Of a stretch of DNA of 64,000 nucleotides, positions 8,930 through 17,546 are shown one piece after another. The notes under the pieces are model-generated. The model was given only the letters and a program-made list of their open reading frames with translations, was not told the origin of the DNA and made no database searches. A program made the position numbers and the translations under genes. The DNA comes from [Clostridium] aerotolerans DSM 5434 (lineage in GTDB: Bacteria > Bacillota > Clostridia > Lachnospirales > Lachnospiraceae), in NCBI RefSeq assembly GCF_000687555.1, contig NZ_JHWJ01000007.1, positions 124,001 through 188,000 of the forward strand, in the 5' to 3' direction. The stretch's first letter is position 1. The number at the start of each line of letters is the position of its first letter.

Positions 8930-9874
8930 ATGTCTTGGAATTGCAATACCGAAATCGATCACGCATTAGAAAAACTCAGTCAGGACTTTCTGCACCTTAA
9001 TTGGGACTTTAGCCCTGATCCCTCCTCAGGAAATAACGAATTGATTTCCCATTGGCTGGGAGAGGAATACGAGGAAGTTATGGTAAGCGCATTTGAAGGG
9101 AAAAAATTTCAGGAGCGTTTTCACCGCCAGGACTTTTTTTTCATTCATTTTGCTTACCTCGGAGATTATGATGCATTAAGCGCCAGCTGTAACAATCGGA
9201 TCACGATAAAAGAAGGAGACTGCTATATCGGTCAGCCCTACAGCGGCTATGCTGTCCAGCGAGATTGTAATCACGAATGTATTATTCTCGCAGTACTGAT
9301 TCGTAAAGAAACCTTTTTCCGGGAATATTTAAGTGCACTCTCAGCAGATAGCTTCATGCTTAATTTTTTTCTAAAACCACAGAAAGACAAATATTCAGAA
9401 GAGTTCATTCATCTGGAAATTCCAGCCTCTTCGCCAATCTGGCAGCTGCTGAATGTCATGATTCTTGAATACGCTCATAAAACTGAGGACACACAGAAAA
9501 TATTAAAGCCTATGGTCATGTCCCTTGCAATGTATCTTTCCTATGAGTACAAGCGTCAGCATACCCCTGCTTGCACCACATTAATTGACCGGATTATGGA
9601 ATATATTGAATCACACTCTGATTCTGTAACATTGAAAGAGATTGCATCCCATTTTGGATATCACCCCGTTTATATTTCCCGTCTTTTGCCGGAAAAGACA
9701 GGGAAGACCTTTTCTGCTCTGGTAACCGAATCACTGATGCGTAGAGCCAAGCTATTATTGGATCATACGGATCTTTCTATTGAAAAAATTGCTGATATGC
9801 TGGGATACAGCAATAGCAGCAATTTCTATAAGGCCTTTAAACAGTATTATGGGACTTCTCCTCGCCAGCTTTAA
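8930..9874 (+). CDS. AraC-family transcriptional regulator
   Basis: A 314-residue regulator. The C-terminal third carries the AraC/XylS double helix-turn-helix: TLKEIASHFGYHPVYISRLL (first helix pair) and SIEKIADMLGYSNSSNFYKA with the closing Phe-Lys...Tyr-Gly-Thr-Ser-Pro-Arg signature. The N-terminal 200 residues look like a cupin-type ligand or sensor domain. It is transcribed divergently from the alcohol dehydrogenase/flavoredoxin operon with 153 bp between, so it most likely regulates that operon. The ATG follows GAAAGGA. The inducer is unknown. Confidence 0.9.
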   Translation: MSWNCNTEIDHALEKLSQDFLHLNWDFSPDPSSGNNELISHWLGEEYEEVMVSAFEGKKFQERFHRQDFFFIHFAYLGDYDALSASCNNRITIKEGDCYIGQPYSGYAVQRDCNHECIILAVLIRKETFFREYLSALSADSFMLNFFLKPQKDKYSEEFIHLEIPASSPIWQLLNVMILEYAHKTEDTQKILKPMVMSLAMYLSYEYKRQHTPACTTLIDRIMEYIESHSDSVTLKEIASHFGYHPVYISRLLPEKTGKTFSALVTESLMRRAKLLLDHTDLSIEKIADMLGYSNSSNFYKAFKQYYGTSPRQL

Positions 9875-10301
9875 TGGTCCATGTTGTTATAGACATTCTT
9901 AACGCTACACTCATATCATTGTAAAAGCAGCTGAAGTTTGTAATGTATTTATTAACCGATGGATTTAAAGAAGCAATGGACAAAGCTGTTCCACTTGCAT
10001 CGTTGCCACCTGTAACGCGTAATTTAGTCTTAATAACATCTTCGTCCCATGATAGGTTTAATTCCTTAATCAAATTGCAAAACGACATAATTAACGGAAT
10101 CTGTTTACCAGGATTTTCAACCTTAAATGCGCTTACAGTTCTATCGTTGCTGTCAAATGTGAATACACATTCAAAAGTTTCTGCAACATCACCTGTCAGA
10201 AATGCATAAGATGTAACGCTATCATTATCAAAACTACGCCGAATCACAGATATTATAGGATTAATGAGACGAAATATTCTATTAGGGGAAAGATAGGTCA
10301 C
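9837..10301 (-). pseudogene. Remnant of a phage minor structural (tail) protein
   Basis: An isolated reading frame of about 154 codons, overlapping the 3' end of the AraC gene by 38 bp on the other strand. The translation has segments that resemble the middle of phage tail-tip or prophage endopeptidase-type minor structural proteins: SYAFLTGDVAETFECVFTFD, LIKELNLSWDEDVIKTKLRV, and SLNPSVNKYITNFSCFYND. Such proteins are normally several hundred to over a thousand residues, so this is a broken piece with neither the true start nor end. The first codon is GTG without a ribosome site. A hairpin AGATAGGT (10291-10298) / ACCTATCT (10311-10318) lies at its upstream edge. No other phage gene is present. 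Homology is from memory of the family and needs a search. Confidence 0.55.
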
Positions 10302-10372
10302 GGATAGAGCACCTATCTTTATCTAACACATATAGGTAAATTATTCTGTATATGATATGAGGAGAAATAATA

Positions 10373-10834
10373 ATGGGTATTACGATAAAAATAATAGATA
10401 AAGTTTATTGTAATGATTTGGCTGAATTGCTAAATTCAGATGAAAAATTACATTTAGCATTTTCTCTAAACAGTCCACGCAAAAATATTACAGGTAATGA
10501 GTATTATGAAGGATGCAAGGCATGGGAAATAAGAAAAAACGGAAGTAATTTTGTGATTCTATATAATGAGAGACCGATTGGTTCTATATCATTTTATAAA
10601 AGAGATGATTCAACAGCTGGGTGTGGATATTGGTTAGAAAGTCGTTTATGGGGAAAAGGTTATGGCAAGGAAACTTTTTCGTTATTTCTACCGATTATTA
10701 AAAAAGCAGGATTTAAATATGTGACTGCGGATATATTAAAGTCAAATGAAGCTTCGTTAAGAATTTGGGCGAGATATACAACCGATATAAAAGAAAATGA
10801 TGACAGATATTTTCCTATTATATGTCTTAAATAG
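10373..10834 (+). CDS. GNAT-family N-acetyltransferase (RimJ/RimL-like)
   Basis: A 153-residue acetyltransferase of the GNAT fold. ERPIGSISFYKRDD and GCGYWLESRLWGKGYGKETF give the beta4-beta5 region and the acetyl-CoA-binding R/Q-x-x-G-x-G/A type loop (here WGKGYGKE); KSNEASLRIWARY is the typical N-x-x-S-x-R-x-x-E/K-like C-terminal motif in divergent form. The substrate is unknown. The gene is visibly more AT-rich than its neighbours and sits alone between a phage remnant and the lysS 3' end, so recent transfer is likely. The ATG follows GAGGAG. Confidence 0.78.
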   Translation: MGITIKIIDKVYCNDLAELLNSDEKLHLAFSLNSPRKNITGNEYYEGCKAWEIRKNGSNFVILYNERPIGSISFYKRDDSTAGCGYWLESRLWGKGYGKETFSLFLPIIKKAGFKYVTADILKSNEASLRIWARYTTDIKENDDRYFPIICLK

Positions 10835-11026
10835 TAAGCTACATAATATTTACAACTTTCACGATTTTTCACTAATACGAATTTAAGAGGAGAAAAAAAG
10901 GACACTCCCTTTTAAGGAAATGTCCAAATAATAAGCAATTCTGCCATATTATATTGTATGAATCAATCACTGATACTTTTTACATAAACGTGTAAAGCTT
11001 TATCCCTGCTTATATCAAATTAACTA

Positions 11027-11048
11027 TTTGATGTAAATTTGATGTAAA
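11027..11048. repeat. Tandem direct repeat of TTTGATGTAAA
   Basis: Two perfect head-to-tail copies of the 11-mer TTTGATGTAAA occupy 11027-11037 and 11038-11048. Similar TTGATGTAAA words are common next to tyrosine-integrase attachment sites. The copies sit just outside the 3' end of lysS at the edge of the small accessory stretch, so a relict att or integrase arm-site region is possible. No integrase gene is seen. Confidence 0.6.
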
Positions 11049-11061
11049 ACCTCTAATTTTA

Positions 11062-11102
11062 AAGCAAAAAACCTGTGTAGACTATTGATTTTATTAGGTT
11101 TT
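11062..11102 (-). terminator. Probable terminator of the lysS operon
   Basis: AAAACCT (11068-11074) and AGGTTTT (11096-11102) can pair around a 21-nt loop, and read leftward the stem is followed by a T-rich run. The distal arm abuts the lysS stop codon. The short stem makes this a moderate call. Confidence 0.5.
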
Positions 11103-12607
11103 TACTTGTCGATGGTTTTCATCGTCGGGAACAGCAGAACATCCCTAATCGCATAAGAATCTGTAAGTAGCATAACAAAACGGTCGATACCAATACCAAT
11201 ACCGCCAGTTGGTGGCATACCAATCATCAGCGCATTGATAAAGTCATCATCCATAGAGTTCGCCTCATCATCACCAGCAGCAAGAAGTGCTTCCTGCGCC
11301 TTGAAACGCTCGATCTGATCCAAAGGATCGTTTAACTCAGAATAAGCATTAGCCATCTCACGCTTTGTGATGAACAGCTCGAAACGCTCGGTGTACTCTG
11401 GGTCTTCTGGCTTTTTCTTGGTCAGCGGGGAGATTTCCACCGGATGATCAATGATAAAGGTAGGCTGAATCAGGTGCTCTTCCACGAACTCTTCAAACAG
11501 AAGGCTTAAGATATCACCTTTCTTATGACGTGCTTCGTAGGATACGTGATACTTGTCAGCCAGCGCCTTTGCTTCTTCGTCTGTATGAACCTCTGTAAAG
11601 TCAATATCCTTATACTTCTTAAGAGCATCTACCATAGATATTCTTTCAAATGGCTTTGATAAGTCAATTTCAACACCATCGTAAGTAACAACAGCAGTAC
11701 CAAGTACCTTTAAGGCAACGGAACGGAAGAGGTTCTCAACCAAATCCATCATGCCATGGTAATCGGTATAGGCCTGGTATAATTCCATAAGAGTAAATTC
11801 CGGATTGTGGCGGGTGTCGACGCCCTCATTACGGAAAACACGTCCGATTTCATAGACACGCTCTAAACCGCCTACAATGAGACGCTTTAAATAAAGCTCC
11901 AGAGAAATACGAAGCTTTACATCTTCATCAAGTGCATTATAGTGGGTTTCAAATGGTCTTGCAGCAGCACCGCCGGCATTGGCTACCAGCATAGGTGTTT
12001 CCACTTCCATAAAGCCCTGGCCATCCAGATGGTCACGGATTGCTTTGATGATCTGGGATCTCTTTACAAAGGTATCTCTTACCTCCGGATTCATGATCAG
12101 ATCCACATATCTCTGTCTGTAACGGGTGTCTGTATTGGTAAGTCCGTGGAACTTTTCAGGAAGAATCTGAAGGCTCTTGGTCAGCAGATCTACCCTTTCT
12201 GCATGGATAGAAACCTCGCCTGTTTTCGTGGTAAATGCAGTACCCTTAATTCCAACGATATCACCAATATCCAGCTTTTTGAATTCCTTATACTCTTCTT
12301 CTCCAATGCTGTCTCTGGCTACATAGGACTGAATATTGCCCTTTAAATCCTGAACATTACAAAAGGCAGCCTTTCCCATAACTCTCTTGGACATCAAACG
12401 TCCTGCAATCGTTACTTCCTTGCCTTCCCACTGATCGTAATGCTCCTTAATGTCGCTGCTGTGTACAGTGACATCGTATTTTGTTACCTGAAATGGATCC
12501 TTTCCCGCTTCCTGAAGCTCTGTTAACTTCTCACGGCGAACCTTTAATAAATGGTTTAAATCCTCTTCCACAACCTGATTCTGGTTTTGATTCTGCTGTT
12601 CTGCCAC
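11102..12607 (-). CDS. lysS: Lysyl-tRNA synthetase (class II)
   Basis: A 501-residue class II synthetase that charges tRNA-Lys. The N-terminal OB-fold anticodon-binding domain spans roughly residues 60-160 ([18 protein letters not shown]). Class II motif 2 is seen as [20 protein letters not shown] with [11 protein letters not shown], and motif 3 as [15 protein letters not shown] near the C-terminus. Length is normal. The N-terminus carries a Gln/Asn-rich tail (EQQNQNQNQ). Last gene of the operon: small unknown gene, dusB, greA, lysS. Confidence 0.97.
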   Translation of the reverse strand: MAEQQNQNQNQVVEEDLNHLLKVRREKLTELQEAGKDPFQVTKYDVTVHSSDIKEHYDQWEGKEVTIAGRLMSKRVMGKAAFCNVQDLKGNIQSYVARDSIGEEEYKEFKKLDIGDIVGIKGTAFTTKTGEVSIHAERVDLLTKSLQILPEKFHGLTNTDTRYRQRYVDLIMNPEVRDTFVKRSQIIKAIRDHLDGQGFMEVETPMLVANAGGAAARPFETHYNALDEDVKLRISLELYLKRLIVGGLERVYEIGRVFRNEGVDTRHNPEFTLMELYQAYTDYHGMMDLVENLFRSVALKVLGTAVVTYDGVEIDLSKPFERISMVDALKKYKDIDFTEVHTDEEAKALADKYHVSYEARHKKGDILSLLFEEFVEEHLIQPTFIIDHPVEISPLTKKKPEDPEYTERFELFITKREMANAYSELNDPLDQIERFKAQEALLAAGDDEANSMDDDFINALMIGMPPTGGIGIGIDRFVMLLTDSYAIRDVLLFPTMKTIDK

Positions 12608-12680
12608 CTGTTTGCACTCCTTTGTGAACTATAAAATAAGGAAGTTCGATTCGCCTTGCGGCTCCTCGAACAGTTAATTA

Positions 12681-13163
12681 TTATGATACTCTCTGGATCT
12701 CCAGTACCTTATACTGAATCACTCCAGACTGGGTTTCCACTTCCACAACGTCTCCCACCTTTTTGCCCATTAACGCCTGGCCAACCGGGGATTCGTTGGA
12801 AATCTTATTCTGAAGGCTGTTCGCTTCTGTTGAGCCTACAATCTTGAATTCCATCTCTTCGTCTTCATCAACATCGTAAACTTTTACCTTACAGCCAATG
12901 TTAATCTTATCAAGGTCTATCTCATCTTCCACAACGACTTCTGCATTTTTGAGTAATTTTTCCAGTTCTTCTATACGCAGCTCGATGTCTCTTTGTTCAT
13001 CCTTAGCGGCATCATACTCAGCATTCTCGGATAAGTCGCCTTGCTCTCTGGCTTCCTTGATCTTCTGGGCAACTTCTTTTCTTTTAACTACCTTTAAGTT
13101 CTGAAGCTCATCTTCGTATCTTTTAAGACCTTCGTAGGTTAAAATGTTTTTCTTATCTACCAT
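12681..13163 (-). CDS. greA: Transcription elongation factor GreA
   Basis: A 160-residue GreA that rescues backtracked RNA polymerase by stimulating transcript cleavage. The N-terminal antiparallel coiled coil carries the acidic tip ([20 protein letters not shown], residues about 42-61), and the C-terminal FKBP-like domain ends with the usual [18 protein letters not shown] block. The ATG follows AGGAGG. It lies 73 bp upstream of lysS, a conserved neighbourhood in Clostridia. Confidence 0.97.
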   Translation of the reverse strand: MVDKKNILTYEGLKRYEDELQNLKVVKRKEVAQKIKEAREQGDLSENAEYDAAKDEQRDIELRIEELEKLLKNAEVVVEDEIDLDKINIGCKVKVYDVDEDEEMEFKIVGSTEANSLQNKISNESPVGQALMGKKVGDVVEVETQSGVIQYKVLEIQRVS

Positions 13164-13261
13164 GGTTTTCGATTCCTCCTGGTTTCTTACTCGCTCATTC
13201 GCATTCCAGATATTATAGCGTAAACATCTGAAAATGTCAAGATTCTGCTTGGTTTTACTGG

Positions 13262-14230
13262 TTACAATACTAAGATTCTTTCTTCCACAAATCGCCTTAA
13301 TTCGTCCATGGTTTCTACCTGATTGATATCATTTCTCAATTTGGCAGAATGAGGAAGTCCTGCGGTATACCATGCCATATGCTTTCGCATCTCACGCATG
13401 GCTACATTTTCTCCTTTTTGCTCCATCTGCATACTGCCATGACGCAGGATCATTTGGCTGATCTCTCCTGCATTCGGCTCCGGGAGCAAGGTTCCTGTTT
13501 CCAGATAGTGAAGGGTTCTGGAAAAGATCCAGGGATTTCCTTTTGCGCCTCTGGCAATCATAATGCCGTCACATCCAGTCTCCTCCAAAAGTGCCTTGGC
13601 ATCCTCCGGCTTAAAGACATCGCCGTTGCCAATGACCGGAAGAGAGACCGCTTCTTTAACTTTACGTATGATATCCCAGTCCGCGGTTCCGGAATAATAC
13701 TGTTCCCTGGTCCGTCCATGGACAGCTACTGCCGCCACTCCGGAGCTCTCTGCCATTTTTGCAAACTCAACCGCATTAATATCATCCTCGGCAAAGCCTT
13801 TTCTAAACTTAACCGTTACAGGCTTTTTTACTGCTTTCACCATGGAAGATAATATGCGCTCCGCAAGCTTTATGTCCTTCATAAGTGCAGAGCCTTCCCC
13901 ATTTTTGACGATTTTGGTAACGGGACAGCCCATATTTACATCTATAAAGGCAAAAGGACCAGATTCAATCTGGGCCGCCATATCTGCCATAATGGAAGGA
14001 TCTGACCCAAAAAGCTGAACGCTAACCGGGCCTTCGCCGTCTGCAACTTCCAATAATTCTTTTGTATTTCTGTTTTTATATAAAATCGCTTTGGCGCTGA
14101 CCATCTCGGTTACTGCCATACCGCAGCCCTGCTCCCTGCACAAAAATCGAAATGGCAGGTCTGTAACCCCTGCCATCGGCGCCAGTATCAGGTTATTGTC
14201 AAGCGTCACATTTCCAATTCTAAGCTTCAC
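13262..14230 (-). CDS. dusB: tRNA-dihydrouridine synthase (DusB/NifR3 family)
   Basis: A 322-residue FMN-dependent TIM-barrel enzyme that reduces uridine in tRNA D-loops. [19 protein letters not shown] opens the barrel, [19 protein letters not shown] holds the catalytic Cys, and [19 protein letters not shown] and [12 protein letters not shown] contribute to FMN binding. The start is GTG, overlapping the TGA of the preceding gene (GTGA), which indicates translational coupling. About 100 bp separate it from greA. Confidence 0.96.
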   Translation of the reverse strand: MKLRIGNVTLDNNLILAPMAGVTDLPFRFLCREQGCGMAVTEMVSAKAILYKNRNTKELLEVADGEGPVSVQLFGSDPSIMADMAAQIESGPFAFIDVNMGCPVTKIVKNGEGSALMKDIKLAERILSSMVKAVKKPVTVKFRKGFAEDDINAVEFAKMAESSGVAAVAVHGRTREQYYSGTADWDIIRKVKEAVSLPVIGNGDVFKPEDAKALLEETGCDGIMIARGAKGNPWIFSRTLHYLETGTLLPEPNAGEISQMILRHGSMQMEQKGENVAMREMRKHMAWYTAGLPHSAKLRNDINQVETMDELRRFVEERILVL

Positions 14231-14598
14231 TTATCCATTGCTCCATTTTCTAATTCTTCTCCAAGATAAAATACCCGGTAATACATCTCTAAGGCTTCCA
14301 GGAGTTCCCTTTTTTCCTTCCGGTACTGCTTTATCTTTAACACGCTTCCAATTTCATCAAACAGGTAATCGCTCTCTTCTGCCGTCACTTTAAATTCCAG
14401 TGTGCCATCCTCGGTAAATTCCAGAAGGAGGATACCGCCAACGTCTTCCGTATAAAGCACGCACATGACTTTTAAATCCTGTTTGATGCTTTCCGGAAGG
14501 CTTTGGAATTGCTGGTTAAAATAGAATCTCTGCTCATAGGAATTGGCACCACACAGCACCACATTGTCTCCATCATGTTCCATCTTTATTCCTGCCAC
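14227..14598 (-). CDS. Conserved small protein of unknown function (DUF6145-like)
   Basis: A 123-residue acidic, soluble protein with alternating beta strands and a C-terminal helix (QYRKEKRELLEALEMYYRVF). I do not know its function; it resembles a small Lachnospiraceae family that I recall as DUF6145, always near dusB. It overlaps dusB by 4 nt and is the first gene of the dusB-greA-lysS operon. It has no membrane segment and no recognisable catalytic motif. Confidence 0.7.
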   Translation of the reverse strand: MAGIKMEHDGDNVVLCGANSYEQRFYFNQQFQSLPESIKQDLKVMCVLYTEDVGGILLLEFTEDGTLEFKVTAEESDYLFDEIGSVLKIKQYRKEKRELLEALEMYYRVFYLGEELENGAMDK

Positions 14599-14633
14599 CG
14601 CACTTTCTATCTAAAATTCCCTGCATTTTTTCA

Positions 14634-14676
14634 TAAAAAAAAGCCAGCAGGGCGTTTCATTTGCTTTACTGGCTTT
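14634..14676 (-). terminator. Terminator of the LacI-family gene
   Basis: AAAGCCAG (14640-14647) and CTGGCTTT (14669-14676) form the stem; read leftward it is followed by eight T residues (14634-14641 is A-rich on the plus strand). It fits termination of the leftward LacI-family gene ending at 14710. Confidence 0.82.
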
Positions 14677-14678
14677 AT

Positions 14679-14707
14679 ATTGTAGCATAACGGATATAAA
14701 AAGACAA
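14679..14707 (-). promoter_or_regulatory. Promoter of the DUF6145-dusB-greA-lysS operon
   Basis: Read leftward, TTGTCT (14702-14707), a 17-nt spacer and TACAAT (14679-14684) form a good vegetative promoter. The expected start point, near 14672, lies inside the distal arm of the upstream gene's terminator, so transcripts that begin here lack part of the stem and should escape it. Confidence 0.65.
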
Positions 14708-14709
14708 GG

Positions 14710-15717
14710 TTAAAAATCAGTAGTACAGCGTTTAATCAGCTTACAGGGAATCTTGCTGTCACGGGGAACTTCCTCTCCATTTCCGTGAAGGATTTTCATC
14801 ATATTGCTAATGGTCAGATTACACAGCTCTTCTACCTTATTATCAACAGAGGATAGTTCAGGATCGCTGCAGATGGAAAGGGCAGAATTATTAAACCCGG
14901 TAATGCAAAGATCCTCTGGTATCTTTAACAGCTTTGAATTTGCATATTTAATGGCGCCGACTGCCAGACCATCGTCAGTAGCCACCACGCTGTCAAAGTT
15001 TAAATCTCTCCGTTCCAGAAGGATATCCCGCACGGAATGGATCCGGTTCTTTACATAAAGCTTTAAGTCGCCAAGCACGGGAAGTCCGTGGCTTTTTAAA
15101 GCTGCCTCATAGCCTTCCAGCTTCTGGGTCGCACTGTAGGAATGGGAATCGCAGAGAAAGAGAATCCGCTTTCTTCCTCTTTCAATCATCTGGCTGGTTA
15201 CATCAAAGGTGGCTTTATAATCATCTCCGTAGGCGCAGTATACATTTTCATTATCCAGATAACCATTGATGAGAAAAACAGGAACCGTCTTAGCGGCGTC
15301 ACGGACATACTGAATCAGGCTGTCACTGTCACCGGAACCTGCATAGACTGAGCCTACCATAATAAGTGCATCGATTCTTTTCGCTAAAAGAAGGCTTACA
15401 TACTTTTCTTTCACTGATTGTTCATATCCCGTACAGCATAAGATGCAGTCATATCCATGCTCATGCATGCGGCTTTCCAAATGAGCCACTGCTGTGGCCA
15501 TATAAGCATCTGAAACATCAGGGCACATAATTCCAATGGTCTTCATGGAATCCAGTCCAAGACCTCTGGCAAACACATTGGGAGTATAGCCATTTTCATC
15601 CATAATAGCTCTTACTTTATTTTTCGTTTTCTCACTTACTCGGGGGCTGTCATTCACCACCCGGGATACCGTAGCAATGGAAACTCCTGCAAGCTGTGCG
15701 ATATCATAAATATTCAT
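14710..15717 (-). CDS. LacI-family transcriptional regulator, probable galacturonate/pectin repressor
   Basis: A 335-residue LacI/GalR regulator. The N-terminal DNA-binding domain is IYDIAQLAGVSIATVSRVVN followed by the hinge-helix region; the rest is a periplasmic-binding-protein-like effector domain (KTIGIMCPDVSDAY, then SVVATDDGLAVGAIKYA and DLCITGFNNSALS). The start is the ATG at 15717 after GAGGGA; ten upstream codons are dropped. It is divergent from uxaA-uxaB, and 12-bp palindromes of the type bound by LacI proteins lie in its own promoter, the uxaA promoter and the pectin ABC operon promoter. It probably represses these genes until a uronate metabolite binds, comparable to KdgR/UxuR-type regulators. 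Confidence 0.88.
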   Translation of the reverse strand: MNIYDIAQLAGVSIATVSRVVNDSPRVSEKTKNKVRAIMDENGYTPNVFARGLGLDSMKTIGIMCPDVSDAYMATAVAHLESRMHEHGYDCILCCTGYEQSVKEKYVSLLLAKRIDALIMVGSVYAGSGDSDSLIQYVRDAAKTVPVFLINGYLDNENVYCAYGDDYKATFDVTSQMIERGRKRILFLCDSHSYSATQKLEGYEAALKSHGLPVLGDLKLYVKNRIHSVRDILLERRDLNFDSVVATDDGLAVGAIKYANSKLLKIPEDLCITGFNNSALSICSDPELSSVDNKVEELCNLTISNMMKILHGNGEEVPRDSKIPCKLIKRCTTDF

Positions 15718-15785
15718 TGTAGTCCCTCTTAGTATCATAAATTTCAATGCAGGTAAGGCAGCTTTTGCCGTTTTTGAAAGCCAGC

Positions 15786-15840
15786 GTAAGCGCTTACACT
15801 ATTCTCGGTCAATTATACAGGATTATTTCATAGAAAGCAA
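15786..15840 (-). promoter_or_regulatory. LacI-gene promoter with operator GTAAGCGCTTAC
   Basis: Read leftward: TTGCTT (15835-15840), 17-nt spacer, TATAAT (15812-15817), then a perfect 12-bp palindrome GTAAGCGCTTAC at 15786-15797, placed about +8 to +19. This is a classical position for repression, so the regulator is probably autoregulated. The palindrome also nearly fits the CcpA cre consensus. Confidence 0.75.
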
Positions 15841-15935
15841 CCGTTATTCAGCATTAATATAGGAAATAATTGATATTTTATTTTAATAAATCGGCTTATC
15901 TATAAAGAAAAAAACTTTCTTTCGCTCTTTCCCTA

Positions 15936-15980
15936 TTGACTATAGGATTAAAATGGTGTATGTTTTATGTAAGTACTTAC
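15936..15980 (+). promoter_or_regulatory. uxaA promoter with overlapping operator GTAAGTACTTAC
   Basis: TTGACT (15936-15941), a 17-nt spacer and TATGTT (15959-15964) form the promoter of uxaA-uxaB. A perfect palindrome GTAAGTACTTAC at 15969-15980 covers the expected transcription start. Its centre is TA rather than the CG that CcpA sites need, which favours the neighbouring LacI protein as the binder. Confidence 0.75.
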
Positions 15981-16029
15981 ATTGCATGTATTTAATATAA
16001 AACCGGTACTAAGAAAGGAAAGGAAGCTT

Positions 16030-17511
16030 ATGCAGGATTTTATCAAAATTCATTCCGAAGATAACGTAGCCGTTGCCTTAAAGCCGCTTGCAGCCGGTAC
16101 TTTCATTGAGACAGGCGATACGGCAGTGACCCTTCTGGAAGATATCCCTCAGGGCCACAAATTTGCCCTTACCGATATACCTGCCGGCTCATCCGTCATG
16201 AAATACGGCTGTGCCATCGGCGCAGCAAAGGAGAATATTGCGGCAGGGGCCTGGATTCACACACACAATTTAAAAACAGGGTTAGGGGATTTACTTACTT
16301 ACAGTTACGACAAACAGGATAGCAGTCTTTCAAAGACAGAGGACCGCACCTTTATGGGATACAGACGGCCTGACGGTAAAGTAGGCGTACGAAACGAAAT
16401 CTGGATTATCCCAACGGTTGGTTGTGTCAATAAGATTGCTTCTGCCATTGAACGTGCATCTCAAAAATACATTACCGGATCCATTGACGAAGTAGCGGCA
16501 TTCCCACACCCATACGGTTGTTCCCAGATGGGCGACGATCAGGAATACACCAGAACCATTTTAGCAGATTTAATCAACCACCCCAATGCAGGAGGCGTTC
16601 TTGTCCTTGGACTTGGCTGTGAAAACAGCAACGTTCAGGAGTTAAAGCGCTACATCGGGGAATATGATGAGCGCAGGGTCAAATTCCTGGTGGCTCAGGA
16701 ATCTGAGGATGAGATGGAGGATTCCATGGCTCTCATCGAAGAATTAGCGGAGTATGCAGGTACGTTCCACAGAGAACCAATCAGCTGCAGCGAGCTGATC
16801 ATCGGCATGAAGTGCGGCGGCTCTGACGGTCTGTCTGGAATTACAGCCAATCCAACGGTAGGCGCTTTCTCAGATATGCTGGTATCTAAGGGCGGCACCA
16901 CTATTCTTACTGAGGTTCCGGAGATGTTCGGAGCGGAAACACTTCTGATGAATCGTTGTAAAGATGAGGAAACCTTTGAAAAAACAGTAGAGCTCATCAA
17001 CGACTTTAAAAACTACTTTACCAGCCACAACCAGACCATTTACGAAAATCCGTCACCTGGTAATAAAAAAGGCGGCATTTCCACACTGGAGGATAAATCC
17101 TTAGGATGCGTCCAGAAGTCAGGCAGCGCTGAAGTGGTGGATGTATTAAAATACGGAGAGCCAGTACAGACAAAGGGCTTAAACTTATTAAGCGCTCCTG
17201 GCAATGACCTGGTTGCTTCTACGGCTCTTGCTGCTTCCGGAGCTCATATTGTTCTCTTTACCACAGGCCGCGGAACTCCATTTGCATGTCCGGTACCTAC
17301 GATGAAGATTGCTACCAACACAGCCCTGAGCGAGAAAAAGAGTAACTGGATCGATTTCAACTGCGGTGTTTTAGTAGAAGACACCGATATGGATACCCTT
17401 AAGAACCAGTTTTTTGATTTTGTAATTGAAGTTGCTTCCGGCAAGAAGGTAAAATCCGAGGAAGCAGGCTTCCACGATATGGCCATCTTCAAACGGGGCG
17501 TGACTTTATAA
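16030..17511 (+). CDS. uxaA: Altronate dehydratase
   Basis: A 493-residue enzyme that dehydrates D-altronate to 2-keto-3-deoxygluconate in the galacturonate pathway. The N-terminal SAF domain (to about residue 95: NVAVALKPLAAGTFIE, IPAGSSVMKYG) is followed by the UxaA/GarD catalytic part: TFMGYRRPDGKVGVRNEIWI, FPHPYGCSQMGDD, LGLGCENSNV and GMKCGGSDGLSGITANP, with Cys and His residues thought to bind the metal. The ATG at 16030 follows AAAGGAAAGGAAG; sixteen upstream codons are rejected. It is followed 35 nt later by uxaB and preceded by a LacI-type operator. Confidence 0.95.
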   Translation: MQDFIKIHSEDNVAVALKPLAAGTFIETGDTAVTLLEDIPQGHKFALTDIPAGSSVMKYGCAIGAAKENIAAGAWIHTHNLKTGLGDLLTYSYDKQDSSLSKTEDRTFMGYRRPDGKVGVRNEIWIIPTVGCVNKIASAIERASQKYITGSIDEVAAFPHPYGCSQMGDDQEYTRTILADLINHPNAGGVLVLGLGCENSNVQELKRYIGEYDERRVKFLVAQESEDEMEDSMALIEELAEYAGTFHREPISCSELIIGMKCGGSDGLSGITANPTVGAFSDMLVSKGGTTILTEVPEMFGAETLLMNRCKDEETFEKTVELINDFKNYFTSHNQTIYENPSPGNKKGGISTLEDKSLGCVQKSGSAEVVDVLKYGEPVQTKGLNLLSAPGNDLVASTALAASGAHIVLFTTGRGTPFACPVPTMKIATNTALSEKKSNWIDFNCGVLVEDTDMDTLKNQFFDFVIEVASGKKVKSEEAGFHDMAIFKRGVTL

Positions 17512-17546
17512 TACTTCATGGATACAGGAAAAGGAGATTAATTCGA

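Noticed and set aside
16695-17000. Antisense reading frames inside uxaA and many other genes
   Set aside because: They lack ribosome sites and homology and lie wholly within well-supported genes on the other strand.
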